Shown in pieces: positions 42,130 to 53,697 of a stretch of DNA of 54,823 nucleotides. The stretch's first letter is position 1. Each line of letters begins with the position of its first letter. The stretch lies in contig JBBHKE010001837.1 in the NCBI GenBank assembly GCA_037447655.1, positions 24,384 through 79,206 of the forward strand, read 5' to 3'. The notes under the pieces were generated by a model that ran no database searches, had not been told where the DNA came from, and saw nothing but the letters and a program-made list of their open reading frames with translations. The position numbers were made by a program, and so were the translations under genes. The stretch is from Zygnema cylindricum. Taxonomy: Eukaryota; Streptophyta; Zygnematophyceae; Zygnematales; Zygnemataceae.

Positions 42130-45094
42130 TATGAAGCCTCGAACAGAATGTGGTAGCTAAAAGATTAATTTGGACGTTAAGTGATAGTGCAAAAAGTATG
42201 TTGTCAGATAAGAAGATAGGAAAAAGTTTTTGGGCTTAAGCAATGAACTATGCTAATTACCTCAAAAATAGTGTTCTTACTTCAGCTGTAAAAGGTCAAA
42301 TACCTTATGAGAGATGGACCGGCCTCAAACCAAACATATCTCACTAAAAGGTTTTTAGCAATCAAGTATTCAGTTTTTCAGTCTAGATAGAGATCGGTCT
42401 AACTAGAAGCTAGATCCTACAGGAAAACCGCGGTTTTTATTAGGATATGATGAGGATATAAAAGGATACAAAGTTTATGATCTAAAAAGGAAAGATATAA
42501 TCTTAGTAAAGCATCTAGTAGTTATGGATGAAGGAAAGTTTGAGGATCCCTATAATTATACAAAGTCAATAAAATTCCAATGACTTTGAGCTTCCTAACT
42601 ATCCAAGTTTTAGAGAAGATGACATCCTTACATGTACAAATCAGATTGAGAAGGACTCAGACGCGCAAACTCTAGTGAGAACTCTACCCAAAGAGGAAGA
42701 CGTGATGGATATTGATTTGGAATCAAGGGATAGGGGAGAAGCTGAGATTGTTCGAAAGAACCCACGAGAACCATCTATTCCGGCCACAGATTTTGAGGGA
42801 GGAAAGAGAAGTAGCAAATGGTTGCAAGAAAAATAAGTCAATAACAAGGTAACAAAACTATCTCATCCGGATGAACGTCAGACTTATGGAGAGGCGATGA
42901 ATTGTCCAGAAAGGAACCGGTGGAACAACACCATCAATGAGGAGATGGGCTCAGTTATGGGAGCCAATACTTGGGAGTGTTGGTTTGAGGCAGCCATTGA
43001 CCCAGAGGAAGAAGAAGCACCAACAGTTGCCATATTATTCAGATTACAAAAGAGGAAACTCTCACGGAAACCACAAAAGGACCGACTTCACAATGAAGCA
43101 GCAAGCAGACCAGAATCACTCTAGGTCTACAAATTTGCGATAATATAAAAAGTATAACAAAAAAATCACATGCAAAATTTCATAGGGTTCTGCCAAAAGA
43201 CCACAATGATCTTGCAATTCAAAAAGACACAAAATTTGCTTCACAATTTCCGATTCACTAAAATCCTAACACCAAAATATTCTAAGTCCTATATATAAAA
43301 ATTGAGCCTATAGCTGATCTACGCCGTACCACAACTACCGTGGTGTGTCGGTACACTAAACATTAATCAAACTAAACCTCACGATCTACCGTACAAGTAT
43401 TTACATCAATCCTTAACCGTAGCCACTACTAAAGTTCGCAGTCAAAGTTAGTCCATGGAAATGACGGCTCGGTCAATATTTCTCTTCCAAAAATGACGGC
43501 GAACATTGTTCCCCGTCCGCATATTCATTCATCACCAAAGATGAACCTCCACGTGTAAATCTGGTCCCTCAAGTAAAAATGTACTTTGTCAACCAACTCA
43601 ACCAAGCTTGACTTCCCCACGGACAAACACCTGTACATAGAGTGTACCAAATCTATGATCTCCCTTTGGAGTTACATACCACACCACATCTTGTCTACGT
43701 CTACTCAGTCTGTACACAAAAACCCTAAGTCTAGACCCTCTTTCTCACACACGAGATATAGAGAGGACTACAGGTTTCCAGAACCAACCGGGAGCTAGTG
43801 GATTATCCACCTAACAGAAATCCAATCGGTTGTTAGTGGGTGTTCACATTAAAATTGAACCCAAATAACACTATTGTGCGTTACAAAACCCGATTAATGG
43901 CAAAAGGATTCACACATAAAGTTGGAATCGACTACGAAGACGCCTTTGACCCGGACGTCAGATTTCCCTCCGTCTGCATACTTCTCAGTCTTATAGCAAC
44001 GGAAGACATGGAGGTGCACAAGATGGACATCAAGACAGCCTTTTTGCATGGAGAATTGGAAGAGGAGATTTTCATGCGACAACCCAAAGGAATTGTGGAG
44101 GAAGGGGAGAAGAGTAAGGTATGTCGGCTGATTAAATCTCTTTATGGTTTGAAACAGCCCCCACAATAGTGGAATACTAGCTTGATGAGTGTATTACCAG
44201 TCTGGGATGTATCCGAATCATCTTAAATCACTCAATCTATGTTTTCCAGGATGAGGAAGGTATTATATTTATTGCAATTTATGTTGATGATTTACTTGTT
44301 TTAAGTAAATCAATGGACAAAATATATACTGAAAAAGGATCTTAAGGGGAGATTTGAGTGGAAGGATATGGGGTAGGAAAGATATATTTTGGGAATTCAA
44401 GTAGAAAGAGACCGAGAAAGAAAGATTATAAGACTGACTCAAAAAGAAACAATACGAAACATGTTGGAAAAATTTCAGATGGATAAAGCTAATAGTTGTA
44501 CAACTCCAATGGAGTTAAAGAAGGGAAGTGAGGGGAGTGTGGAAGAAGGAGTCATAAACTTGGTTGAGGAATTAGGACTTGAAGATTAGAAGTTTATGCA
44601 AACTATTCTTTACAGGCAAGTAGTGGGAAGCCTAATCTATTTTATGAATTGATCCCGGCCAGATTTAGTTGCAGCACTGGGAGTGCTGAGTAAAAGTATA
44701 AATGCACCCACTAATAGAGATTGAGAGGCAGCTAAGAGGGTCCTTAGATATTTGATAGGAAATAGGGATTTATGGTTGCATTTGGGTGGGAGGAATAGTG
44801 ACATCACTACTTCGAGTGATGCCAGTTATGGTGATGATATGATGAGGAGATGTACTTCTGGATATGTATTATATGTGGGTGATCGAGCTTGTTGTTGGAG
44901 TAGCAAACAACAAAAACTCATTTCTCAGTCCACCATGGAGGCTGAGTACATGGCTTCTTGCTCTCCTATAAAAGAATTAATGTGGGTCAAGTCATTGCTT
45001 AGTGAGCTTGGTCATTTTAAGAGTGGTGTCCAAAAAGGGTTTTGTGATAATCAGGGAACCATTCCCATATCTTCCAATCCTAAACATCACTTTA
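42130..45094 (+). pseudogene. Copia D integrase-RT-RNase H relic, left part
   Basis: Starts abruptly in the integrase core (AKSMLSDKKIGKSFW..AMNYANYLKN). RT follows from 42.9 kb (NRWNNTINEEMGSVMGANTWE), is interrupted by a solo LTR, and resumes with VDYPPNRNPIGC, AFLHGELEEEIFM, SLYGLKQPPQ and the YVDDLLVL box (44.28 kb). RNase H continues to NPKHHF and is cut by Copia C at 45094; the remainder is at 51280. Gag, protease and the first half of integrase are gone. Numerous stops and frameshifts mark it as the oldest of the nested elements. Sequence is close to family C. Confidence 0.88.
42978..43789 (-). repeat. Solo LTR of family B inserted in Copia D
   Basis: The minus strand reads as a family B LTR from GGTTGGTTCTGGAAACC to CTCAAACCAACA, 812 bp with internal deletions. 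It is flanked by GGGAG on both sides (42973-42977; 43790-43794) and splits the D codons for NTWE from those for VDYPP. A clean solo LTR with target duplication implies a complete insertion that later collapsed by LTR-LTR recombination. Confidence 0.9.
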
Positions 45095-45984
45095 TGAAAT
45101 TCTGTGGTCTCCATTGACCCACAGAATGAGCAGCCTATGTAAAGCATCTAGGATAATATTTTCCCCTTCTACATTCTCGCTAAATAAACGCCTCCCAGGC
45201 ACAAAAATAATCTTACCACTCTCAATCTTGTGAGGACAAGACTCCCCTGAGTCAAACGCAAAAAGAATCACTGAATTTGCTCCCTTGAGTAGTAAGTTAT
45301 GGCTGGTCAATGATGACCTTTATAGTTACAAGCTCTCTTAGAGAGAGAGGTACCTAAATATTACTAAGTCTCGGTCTGCCTACTCACGAATACCTACTAC
45401 TAAACCCTAGTCCAATAGGAACACTATATAGTTCAAGAAGGTACAATGGGCGATGTACTTATTGTACGACCATTGAACGACAAAGTCTACAAGGTGACAC
45501 CTGTCAAATCGGAAGCCATGGTTCTTCCTCCCATCTTCTCCTGTATCAAATAATGTGGCACCACGTGGCAGCGCGTGACGCTATCTCCGTATGCCGCCAA
45601 AAAACTCACTTCGCGTGGCGGCTATAATGCTGGCCGTCCGATCAAAACATATTTTACACGGTTCAGATTCGCGTACATGCAAAAATTGCTCCTTTTGGTT
45701 AGTCTGCTGTTAATTAGTTTTTACGTTAATGTTTATATATTTATGAAACCCGTCACGTGTATCGTTTCGTAACGCCTTAATGGTTAAGGCGTTAGGCTAC
45801 AAAGAATCTAGAGGTCTCAGGTTCAAACTTAGACCTAGGCATCATTTTAGCAAAATACCCTTTACTTCAAAAACTGCCATTTTCTAAATATGGCGGCAGC
45901 CATGGCGCGCCTTTGGTCCTCACTCTCTTTCTTTAAAGCAAAACTAAAATAGGGAAGTGAACTATTAATTACCTCTTTTCAACA
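45095..45984 (-). repeat. 3' LTR of Copia C
   Basis: On the minus strand runs from TGTTGAAAAGAGG to GAATTTCA. Contains a tRNA-like block near its start. Confidence 0.92.
45771..45841 (+). repeat. tRNA-like block in the Copia C 3' LTR
   Basis: AACGCCTTAATGGTTAAGGCG forms a class II-like D-arm (GCC, 11-nt loop, GGC); GGTTCAAACTT is B-box-like. It resembles the head of a Leu/Ser-type tRNA and lies antisense to the element. Confidence 0.55.
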
Positions 45985-45997
45985 CTCCCCTTAATTC

Positions 45998-48900
45998 CTA
46001 GTCACTTTTCAATTTTAATCCACAATTATCTCTGCAATAAATCAACTTAGCGGAAGGCACTGCTTTTGTCATCATGTCTGCAATCATTTCTCTATCAGTT
46101 TTATGAACCAGTTTAATAATTTAATTTTCTACCTTCTCTCTGACAAAACTTAGTCTAATATCTATATGCTTAGCTTTGAAGTGATGTTTCCGATTAGCTG
46201 CAATAGAGATAACAGCTTGATTATCACAAAAAACATTTTGAGTTCCAGACTTCATGAACCCATGTTCTTCAAGAAGAGATTTAACGCACATTAATTCTTT
46301 GGTGGCAGCATAGGGAGCCATGTATTCAGCCTTCATAGTGGACTGAGCAACTACTTTTTGTTGCTTGCTACTCCAACAACATGCACCGGATCCAATTTGC
46401 AACACATATCCAGTCGTACACCTCTTTAAAGGCACATCTCCATAACTGGCATCACTCCAAGTGGTGATGTCAGTGTGCTCCCCTCCCAAATGCAACCATA
46501 ATTCCCTTGTCCCCACCAGGTACCTCATCACCCTTTTGGCAGCCTCCCAATCTCTCTTTTTTGGTTCATTTAGATTTCTACTAAGGACACCTACAGCTGC
46601 AGCTATATCCCGACGGGTACAGTTCATAAAATAAATTAAACTGCCTACAATCTGCCGATAAGGGATATTTTCCATAAATTTTCTTTCTATCTCATCCATC
46701 TCATCATTAATGATGAATATTCCTCCCTCTTCACTTCCCTCACTCACTTTCTTCAAATCCATGGGAGTAGTACATCCGTTTGCTTTCTCCATTTGAAATT
46801 TTTCTAGCATATTACCGATTGCTTCTTTTTGAGTAAGTCTTATAATTCTATTCCCTCTATCTCTCTCCATCTGAATTCCTAAAATGTACTTTGCTTCGCC
46901 AAGATCTTTCATATCAAAACTGCTTCTAAGATCCCGTTTTAGTTTGTTAATTTTATCTAAGGACTTGCTTAAGACCAACAAATCATCCACATAAATAGCA
47001 ATAAATATCACTCCATTCTCATCCTCCAATAAATATATAGAGTGATCTGAACTAATTCTGATATACCCCAAACCGGTTAGAAATTTGTCGCGCTTTATAT
47101 TCTAGAGTGATTTTATCAGTTTGCAAACTTTGTTTTCTTCCCCACTTTCCACGAATCCTTCCGGTTGCTTCATGTAACTTTCTTCTTCCAACTCTCCGTG
47201 CCAAAAGGCTGTTTTAATATCCATCTGGTGGATTTCCATATCCTCCGCTGCGGCTATACTTAAAAGGATTCTAACAGAAGGAAATCTGACTACAGGTGCA
47301 AAGGTTTCTTCGTAGTCTATCCCCTCTTTCTGAGTATAACCTTTTTCAACTAACCTAGCTTTGTACCTCTCAATGGTGTTATCCGGGTTTAATTTAAGTT
47401 TAAACACCCACTTACATCCGATAAATTTTCGGACTGGTGGACAATCTACCAACTCCCATGTATTGGCTTCCATGATAGAGGCCATTTCTTCATTTATAGT
47501 TGTGATCCACCGGCTACTTTCTGGAGTGTTTATGGCCTCTAAGTATGTTTGAGGTTCATCTGGGTGAGACATCTTTGTGAGTTGGCTATTTACTTCTCTT
47601 TCTTGAAGTCGTTTACTACTTCTTCGTCCACCTTCAAAATCGGACGCCGGTATGGAAGGCATCCTTGGGTTTCGTTTAGGGAGATTTTCAGCTCCCCTAT
47701 CTTCCAATTCCGGTGTCTTATCAAGTTCCTCTTCAGTTTCCACTTCGTATTGTGGTGTTGCCTCGGATGTTGTCCTTTCCTCCTTCTCCTTTGGTAAATC
47801 TGCAGATTTCTTTTTTTCTTTCTCTCCCTCTCCCTTCTTTTCATTTTCAAAGTCAAAGTCAGAAAACTGATCCGTTTCAAATCTGATTTTGACTTCCCTA
47901 TTATATTTGAATGGATCAATGGACTTCTCTTCATTCATCACCACTTTGTGTTTTACCAAAATTATATCTCTTTTTTTCAAGTCATACACTCGGTATCATT
48001 TTGTGCTCTCATCATATCCTACAAGATATCCTGGCTAACCTCTCCCCTCTAACTTCCATTTAGTCTTATCGGAATCCAAACTGTAGACTTGACTTCGAAC
48101 ACTCTCAAACTAGACAAATCACGCTTTCTTCTTGTCCACCTCTCATACAGAGTTTCCTCTTTATTTGCTGAAGTTAGAACTCTATTTTTGATGAAATTAG
48201 CATAGTTCATAGACTCCTCCCAAAACTGCAACCCTATCCTCTTATCAGTTAACATACTTCTGGACATATCTCCTAAAGTTCTATTCACTCTTTCTGCTAC
48301 TCCATTTTGTTCCAAATTATAGGGAACAGTTTTCTCATGATGAATTCCTTCTTCTTTAAGATATTCTTCAAATTCCCTTGAGGTGTATTCTTTCCCATTA
48401 TCACTTCTTATCTCTTTTATTGAGGTTTCATGTAGTTTTTCACTCCATACTTTATACTCTTTGAGACATCTTAATACCTCTGACTTATGTCTAAGAAAGT
48501 ATTCCTTCATGTATCTAGACCAATCATCTGTGATGGTTAACATCCATCTCTTCCCGCCATGTGAAGCATACCTAGCAGGTCCCCAAACATCAGTGTGAAC
48601 TAGATCTAATACTTTCTCTCTCTTAAATGTGGTTGCCTTTGGAAATGGAAGTCTATGAATCTTCCCTTAGGCACATCCAATACAATCATCAAAGGTCTCA
48701 TCATCCTCAAAAGTAATACCCTTTACTATTCCCTTATTCTTCATTTTCTTTAATCTATCTAGATGCACATGCCCCAACCTTTGATGCCAAAGCATCATCT
48801 CACTTGCACAAGAGTAGAGAACACTCTTTTCATTGCAAAGAACAATTCTGAACATTCCTTGATTGCCCTTCTCAGCTATGAAATAAACCTCATTATCAAG

Positions 48901-50410
48901 GCTTGCTGTGAAGATTCCTTTCCTAGTTCCTGTTTCAAACTCCTTTTCATCTAGGACAGCTATTGAGACTAGGTTCTTGCTAAGCTGTGGATTGTAAAGA
49001 ACATCTGAGAGTGTTACAATTGAGGCCTTTCCATCAACTAGAACCTTCAAGTCAACAGTTCCAACAAGACTTGTGGTTTCTACTCTACCATCTCCGTACT
49101 CTATCTCATCTGTTGGGATCATTCTCAGTAAAGTGAACCACCGCTTATCTTTGCACATATGCATTGAAGCCCCTGAGTCTATGATCCACCCATCCTCGGG
49201 TGGATCCCTCTTACCTCCGAAAGCACACTTTTGTCTCGTGGAATGTCGACATGTCTTTCAGTGTTTTTCAGATTAAGAAGAAGCTCCTCAAGCTCCTCTT
49301 CTGGTTCAGTTTTTCCTTCCACTTCTTCGTCATGAACTTGAGTCACGAAAGCCTTTTTCTGTCCTCCATCCCTTGAGGTTCCTTGACAATCTTTCAGTCA
49401 AAGATCTGCAAGTTTGACACAATCTGCCATATAGTGTCCCGGTTTCTTGCAGAAGTGACATAATCCTCCTCGAGAAGTTCCTCTCCCCTGTCTATCAAAT
49501 CTGCCGTCTCCTTGTCCTCTTCCACCAAAGTTTCGATAGGGATCTTTCCCTCTCTCCTCATCACGCTTCCGCCAATCAGCTCCTGCAGACAATGCTTGAA
49601 CACTTGGACTCCCTCTCCTAAGCTCTATGGTGCTTTCTTTCACTAAAATCATTCCAATGTGTCATCCCAATTCCAATTGCTATCTCCCATGTCCTGCAAT
49701 CGGTTAATGATATTCTCATACTCTTCAGGTAGTTTCATCATTAATGTGTTCACTCTTTGTCTCTCAGACCATGAGTTACCTGTACTCTCTAACTCTCCAA
49801 ATAATGCTTCCAAATCATTGCAATAATTATCCATACTTCCTCCTTTATAAGTATAAGCTGCAATCTTATTTTCGGCCAATTGTTGTTGCTGCAATGATCC
49901 ACTCTTATATTTGTTAACTAGTGATATCCAAATCTGAGATGAAGATTTGACATGCACAAGGGGTATGGCAATGCCCTTTGCTACACTTTTCAGAATTAAG
50001 AGCTTAGCAACTTTGTCTTTGAAGTTCCACTTTTCATACTCTAATCTTTCGGTCTGAACCCTTGTCGCCGTTTTTGGTGGTGCTGCTGCCGGTATCGCCT
50101 TCGGCAATGGTGTCACTTAAGTTGCAACTCCTCCCTTTTCTCCTTCCATGACAATCTCCTCTCCTTCATCATCTTCATCCTCGGTGATGGTGGCAGCTGT
50201 TCTACCAACTGTAGAGGCGGAGGTGCCAGAAAAACGTGTCCCTCCAAACCCAGGTGGAGGTGGGCATCGAATTTGTCCAGACACTATGCCCCATAGATAC
50301 TTCTCAAATTGTTCTCCCTCCATCATCATTTCACAATTAAGAAAGTCTGATCTATCAAATATGGGCACCCTAGAGGGTAGGCCCATAACCTGAAATTCTG
50401 TGGTCTCCAT
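45998..50410 (-). pseudogene. Copia C gag-pol polyprotein, broken
   Basis: Begins METTEFQVMGLPSRVPIFDR with the ATG (50408-50410) inside the 5' LTR. Gag meets an in-frame TAA at 50117 and a frameshift near 49650 before the zinc knuckle CHFCKKPGHYMADC. Protease is IIDSGASMHMC; integrase shows WHQRLGHVHLDRL, CIGC, SDNGKEY and NGVAERVNRT. RT retains MDIKTAFWHGELEEESYM and AIYVDDLLVLS but lacks the YGLKQSPRxW segment: a 30-bp deletion there leaves a TAG at 47102. RNase H (WSDASYGD, QSTMKAEYMAPY, KHIDIRLSFVRE) has a stop at 46118 before its end at 45998. At least four lesions prevent expression of a whole polyprotein. Confidence 0.9.
50376..50390 (-). other. Half-tRNA-type primer-binding site of Copia C
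   Basis: Minus strand GGTTATGGGCCTACC directly after the LTR: one mismatch to the complement of the initiator-Met tRNA anticodon arm. It also encodes V-M-G-L-P. Confidence 0.82.
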
Positions 50411-51279
50411 TGACCCAGAGAATGAGCAGCCTATGTAAAGCCTCTCGGATAATATTTGCTCCTTGTACTTTCCCGCTGAATAAGCGCCGCCCAGGCACAC
50501 AAATAATCTGACCACTCTCACCCTTGTGAGGATAAGACTCTCCTGAGTCAAACGCAAAAAGAATCACTAAATTTGCTCCCCTGAGCAGTAAGTTATGGCT
50601 GGTCAAAGATGACCTTTATAGTTACAAGCTCTCTTAGAGAGAGAGGTACCTAAATATTACTAAGTCTCGGTCTGCCTACTTACGACTACCAACTACTAAA
50701 CCCTAGTCCAATAGGAACACTATATAGTACAAGAAGGTACAATGGGCGATGTACTTATTGTACGACCATTGTACGACAAGGTCTACAAGGTGACACCTGT
50801 CAAATCGGAAGCCATGGTTCATCCTCCCATCTTCTCCGGTATCAAATAATGTGGCGCTACGTGGCACCGCCTGACGCTATCTCCTTATGCTGCCAAAAGC
50901 TCACATCGCGTGGCGGCTATAATGGCGGCCGTCTGATCAAAACATATTTTACACAGTTCAGATTCGCGTACATGGAGGAATTGCTTATTTTGGTTAGTCT
51001 ACTGTTAATTAGCTGTTGCGTTAACGTTTATATTATTATGAAACACGTCACGTGTATCGTTTCGTAACGCCTTAATGGTTAAGGCGTTAGGCTATAGAGA
51101 ATCTAGAGGTTGCAGGTTCAAATCTAGACTTAGGCATCATTTTAGCAAAATACCTTTTACTTCAAAAACTGCCATTTTCTAAATATGGCGGCAGCCATGG
51201 CGCGCCTTTGGTCCTCACTCTCTTTCTTTAAAGCGAAACTAAAATAGGGAAGTAAATTATTAATTACCTCTTTTCAACA
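50391..51279 (-). repeat. 5' LTR of Copia C
   Basis: Its last 20 nt on the minus strand, ATGGAGACCACAGAATTTCA, carry the gag start codon in frame with the internal region. Confidence 0.92.
51066..51136 (+). repeat. tRNA-like block in the Copia C 5' LTR
   Basis: Same as 45771-45841 but with a better B box, GGTTCAAATCT. Confidence 0.55.
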
Positions 51280-51472
51280 CTTTATAGCCAAACACATAGA
51301 CAATATACTTAGCTTTGTGAGGGAGAATGTAGAAAAACAAAAAAAAATGTTTAGAGTATAAACTAGATAGTGAAATGGTAGCAGATATGATGACCAAACC
51401 TTTGCCTTCGCCTGAACTAGTTTTTTGCAAGTAGAAATGTGGTCTTAAATTAAAGAGTCACTAGAAAATAAA
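51280..51472 (+). pseudogene. Copia D RNase H end, right part
   Basis: Continues the D frame after Copia C: remains of AKHID..LSFVRENVE, then MVADMMTKPLPSPELVFCK, a stop, KCGLK. The 3' LTR follows at about 51473. Confidence 0.85.
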
Positions 51473-52496
51473 AGTATTCTAGAAATTAATCATTCTTTTA
51501 GTATTTTCTAGGTTTTGTTAAAGATAAAATACAGAAACAAAGCAAAAAGGAGTCTGCCTCTAACTCCTCTCCTCAGCTCCCACACTTGTCGCAATCACTG
51601 TACGTTAGAGAGGGAGCTAGAGCCATGGTTGCGTAATGTATCCTGAACAAGGCAGGGAGGAGTTTGATAGATTTACTAAAATATAACTTGACAAGTCATG
51701 GTTTGATCACGCGACCTGCTGTCTGCGAAAATTACCAGTAGCCGGTAGCTTTAGCCAATTGGTCTAGACATAGCGATATACAATCTAGGGTTTGATAGGC
51801 ATTTAAATGTTACCATGTAGATTTATTCATCTATGGAATCGTAGGACAAAGATTCAGTTTGCATTGTACGGAGTACGGAACATCTCAAAATAGGTATCTC
51901 GCATTTGTTTCAAACTTAAAACAAATATCGAGCAAATATATTATGCCTAAGATTGAAATCTGGAATTGATACGATGGCCGCGAATGATGCCGAGATCGCG
52001 GAATATGATTTTGTAGGTTTGCGGTCACAGCCACATCAACTAACACGTGGAACAACCGCATTGGATCGAGGCATCTCTGAAGATTACAAGAGCGAATTCC
52101 AATAAGACATGTGTTGACGATTTCACGATGTTGTACAATGTCTATATAGAAAGTACAGCGGCACCTGTACCTTGCTCTATGATAGAGTATTTGAATGGTG
52201 CCGTATGTTAGTAGATAGATTTTTAGAGTGGGATAGGACTTAGAAAAATTGAGATATGAACCTCTCTTCTAGGGAGCTCTTGTGCAAAAGGTCAACTTTC
52301 ACCCACCATAACTTACTGCTCAAGGGAGCAAATTCATAGATTCTTTTTGCTATCGACTCAAGGGAGTCTTCTTTTAAAAAAATGAAAGTGGTTAGAGGTT
52401 TTGTCTCTCAGGGTGGGATTTATTATTGCTGAAACACCAAGGGGCTATGGTTATCCTAGAGGCTTCGTGTGAGCTGCTCAAGGTCTCAGAGTTGCA
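51473..52496 (+). repeat. 3' LTR of Copia D
   Basis: Homologous to 40904-41951, ending GGTCTCAGAGTTGCA. It includes the same minus-strand tRNA-like block at 51695-51769. Confidence 0.75.
51695..51769 (-). repeat. tRNA-like block in the D 3' LTR
   Basis: Minus strand GTCTAGACCAATTGGCTAAAGC and GCGTGATCAAACC. Counterpart of 41124-41199. Confidence 0.45.
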
Positions 52497-53349
52497 CGCC
52501 TCACTTGTCCACTATCTATTCCCAAATACTGCAATAGCGCTTCTCACATAATGCTCATGTCCTCATCTTTTCCCTATAAATGAATCTTGTTCCCTTGAAA
52601 ATGGGCACCCCAGAGAATGGGCCCATAACTTAGAATTTTGTGTCCCCCATTGGATCACATTATACTTCTTTTGTATATGAAGCCTTTAATGAAATTTCAA
52701 TGGCTCACTTGCTTTTGGAACTTCTTCCACCTTGGCAAGTAAATATTTTGAATGTCTACCTCACTTTGTAGTTTTTAATGTCGTGAGTCCACAGACGATA
52801 AATCAATCAAAACACCCAATCAATCGATTAGTTATCAATAGGCAAAAATGCCTATTTGTACGTAATCATTCTCAAAGAGAGGCAACTAACCTCTTTTTAA
52901 ACCCCTGTATACTATTGTACAACACCAATCATAGGACTCACAGTTGTGTACCGTACACAAAGGTATTAGTCTCGTCATACCTTTTGTACGCACTAGATAC
53001 GAAATGGCCATAGAGAGGTAGTCTGGTTCATTAAAGCTTGTCCTAATGCTCTGCGGGGATTCCACTTCACAATGTTACTTTCCACGTGTCATTTGGTGAA
53101 GTAGTGTCCATAGACCACCAAAATTATCATTCTGAGATGTCAATTTGAATGATAGTCGTCTAATGTAAACTGACTTTTAATGTTCGCCATTGGGATAATA
53201 GTACAATTTGTTTATTTACTGTCATATCGGCAGGCATACGAAACACTATCTATTTCTATGTGATTTTTCCTACGAACCTAGCTAATTGATTTTGTCTACA
53301 AGTATCTTTTTAAGGTGATATGGTACCGTTTATATCCTAGCACAGTTCT

Positions 53350-53419
53350 TAGACTACATGGCAAAGCTGCGGGCTATTGTGGCGAATAGTAGGGACTAGG
53401 GTCAAATCCTAGTTGGTCC
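53350..53419 (+). repeat. tRNA-like block in the E LTR
   Basis: 70 nt: TAGACTACATGGCAAAGC at the start; perfect T-arm CTAGG-GTCAAAT-CCTAG; GACTA can pair with TGGTC at the end. Antisense to the LTR. Confidence 0.5.
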
Positions 53420-53489
53420 ATAATCGTTTTGGTATAGTCTGCTTAGATTGTCCACTAGTCTTCTCTGTTTGCTTATACAACCATGAATC

Positions 53490-53577
53490 TATCTCTCTCT
53501 CTCTCTCCCACTCTCTCTCTTTTTCTCTCTCTCTCCCTCTCTCTCTTTTTCTCTCTCTCTCTCTCTCCTTCATAATT
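53490..53577. repeat. (CT)n microsatellite
   Basis: Long CT run with TTTTT interruptions inside the E LTR, at the place where other LTRs have shorter CT tracts. Confidence 0.95.
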
Positions 53578-53697
53578 AGTGACTAGAACAAGTGTGGAGA
53601 TCCGAGAGAGAGGTTAGAACCTTGCTATTTTTATTACCTTTTTATCTCCTAAAGTGACCTAAAATACATTTATCAAAGAAAGACACATATTTCAACA

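Larger units (their letters stand above)
45095..51279 (-). mobile_element. Full-length Ty1/Copia retrotransposon C, nested in Copia D
   Basis: A 6185-bp element on the minus strand with LTRs 45095-45984 and 50391-51279, a polypurine tract (45985-45997), a primer site and target duplication CTTTA (45090-45094; 51280-51284). Removing it rejoins D's RNase H across NPKHHF and the H-I-D region. The LTRs have clearly diverged, more than those of A or G, so C is of intermediate age. Confidence 0.95.
52592..53697 (-). repeat. Family E LTR with primer site and gag start
   Basis: Plus-strand LTR boundaries are TAGAATTTTG (52631) and ATTTCAACA (53697). The minus-strand tail ATGGGGGACACAAAATTCTA holds the start codon 20 nt before the end and is followed by AGTTATGGGCCC (primer-site remnant) and about ten gag codons. 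The same joint occurs at 42050-42125. The rest of the element is absent. Confidence 0.75.
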
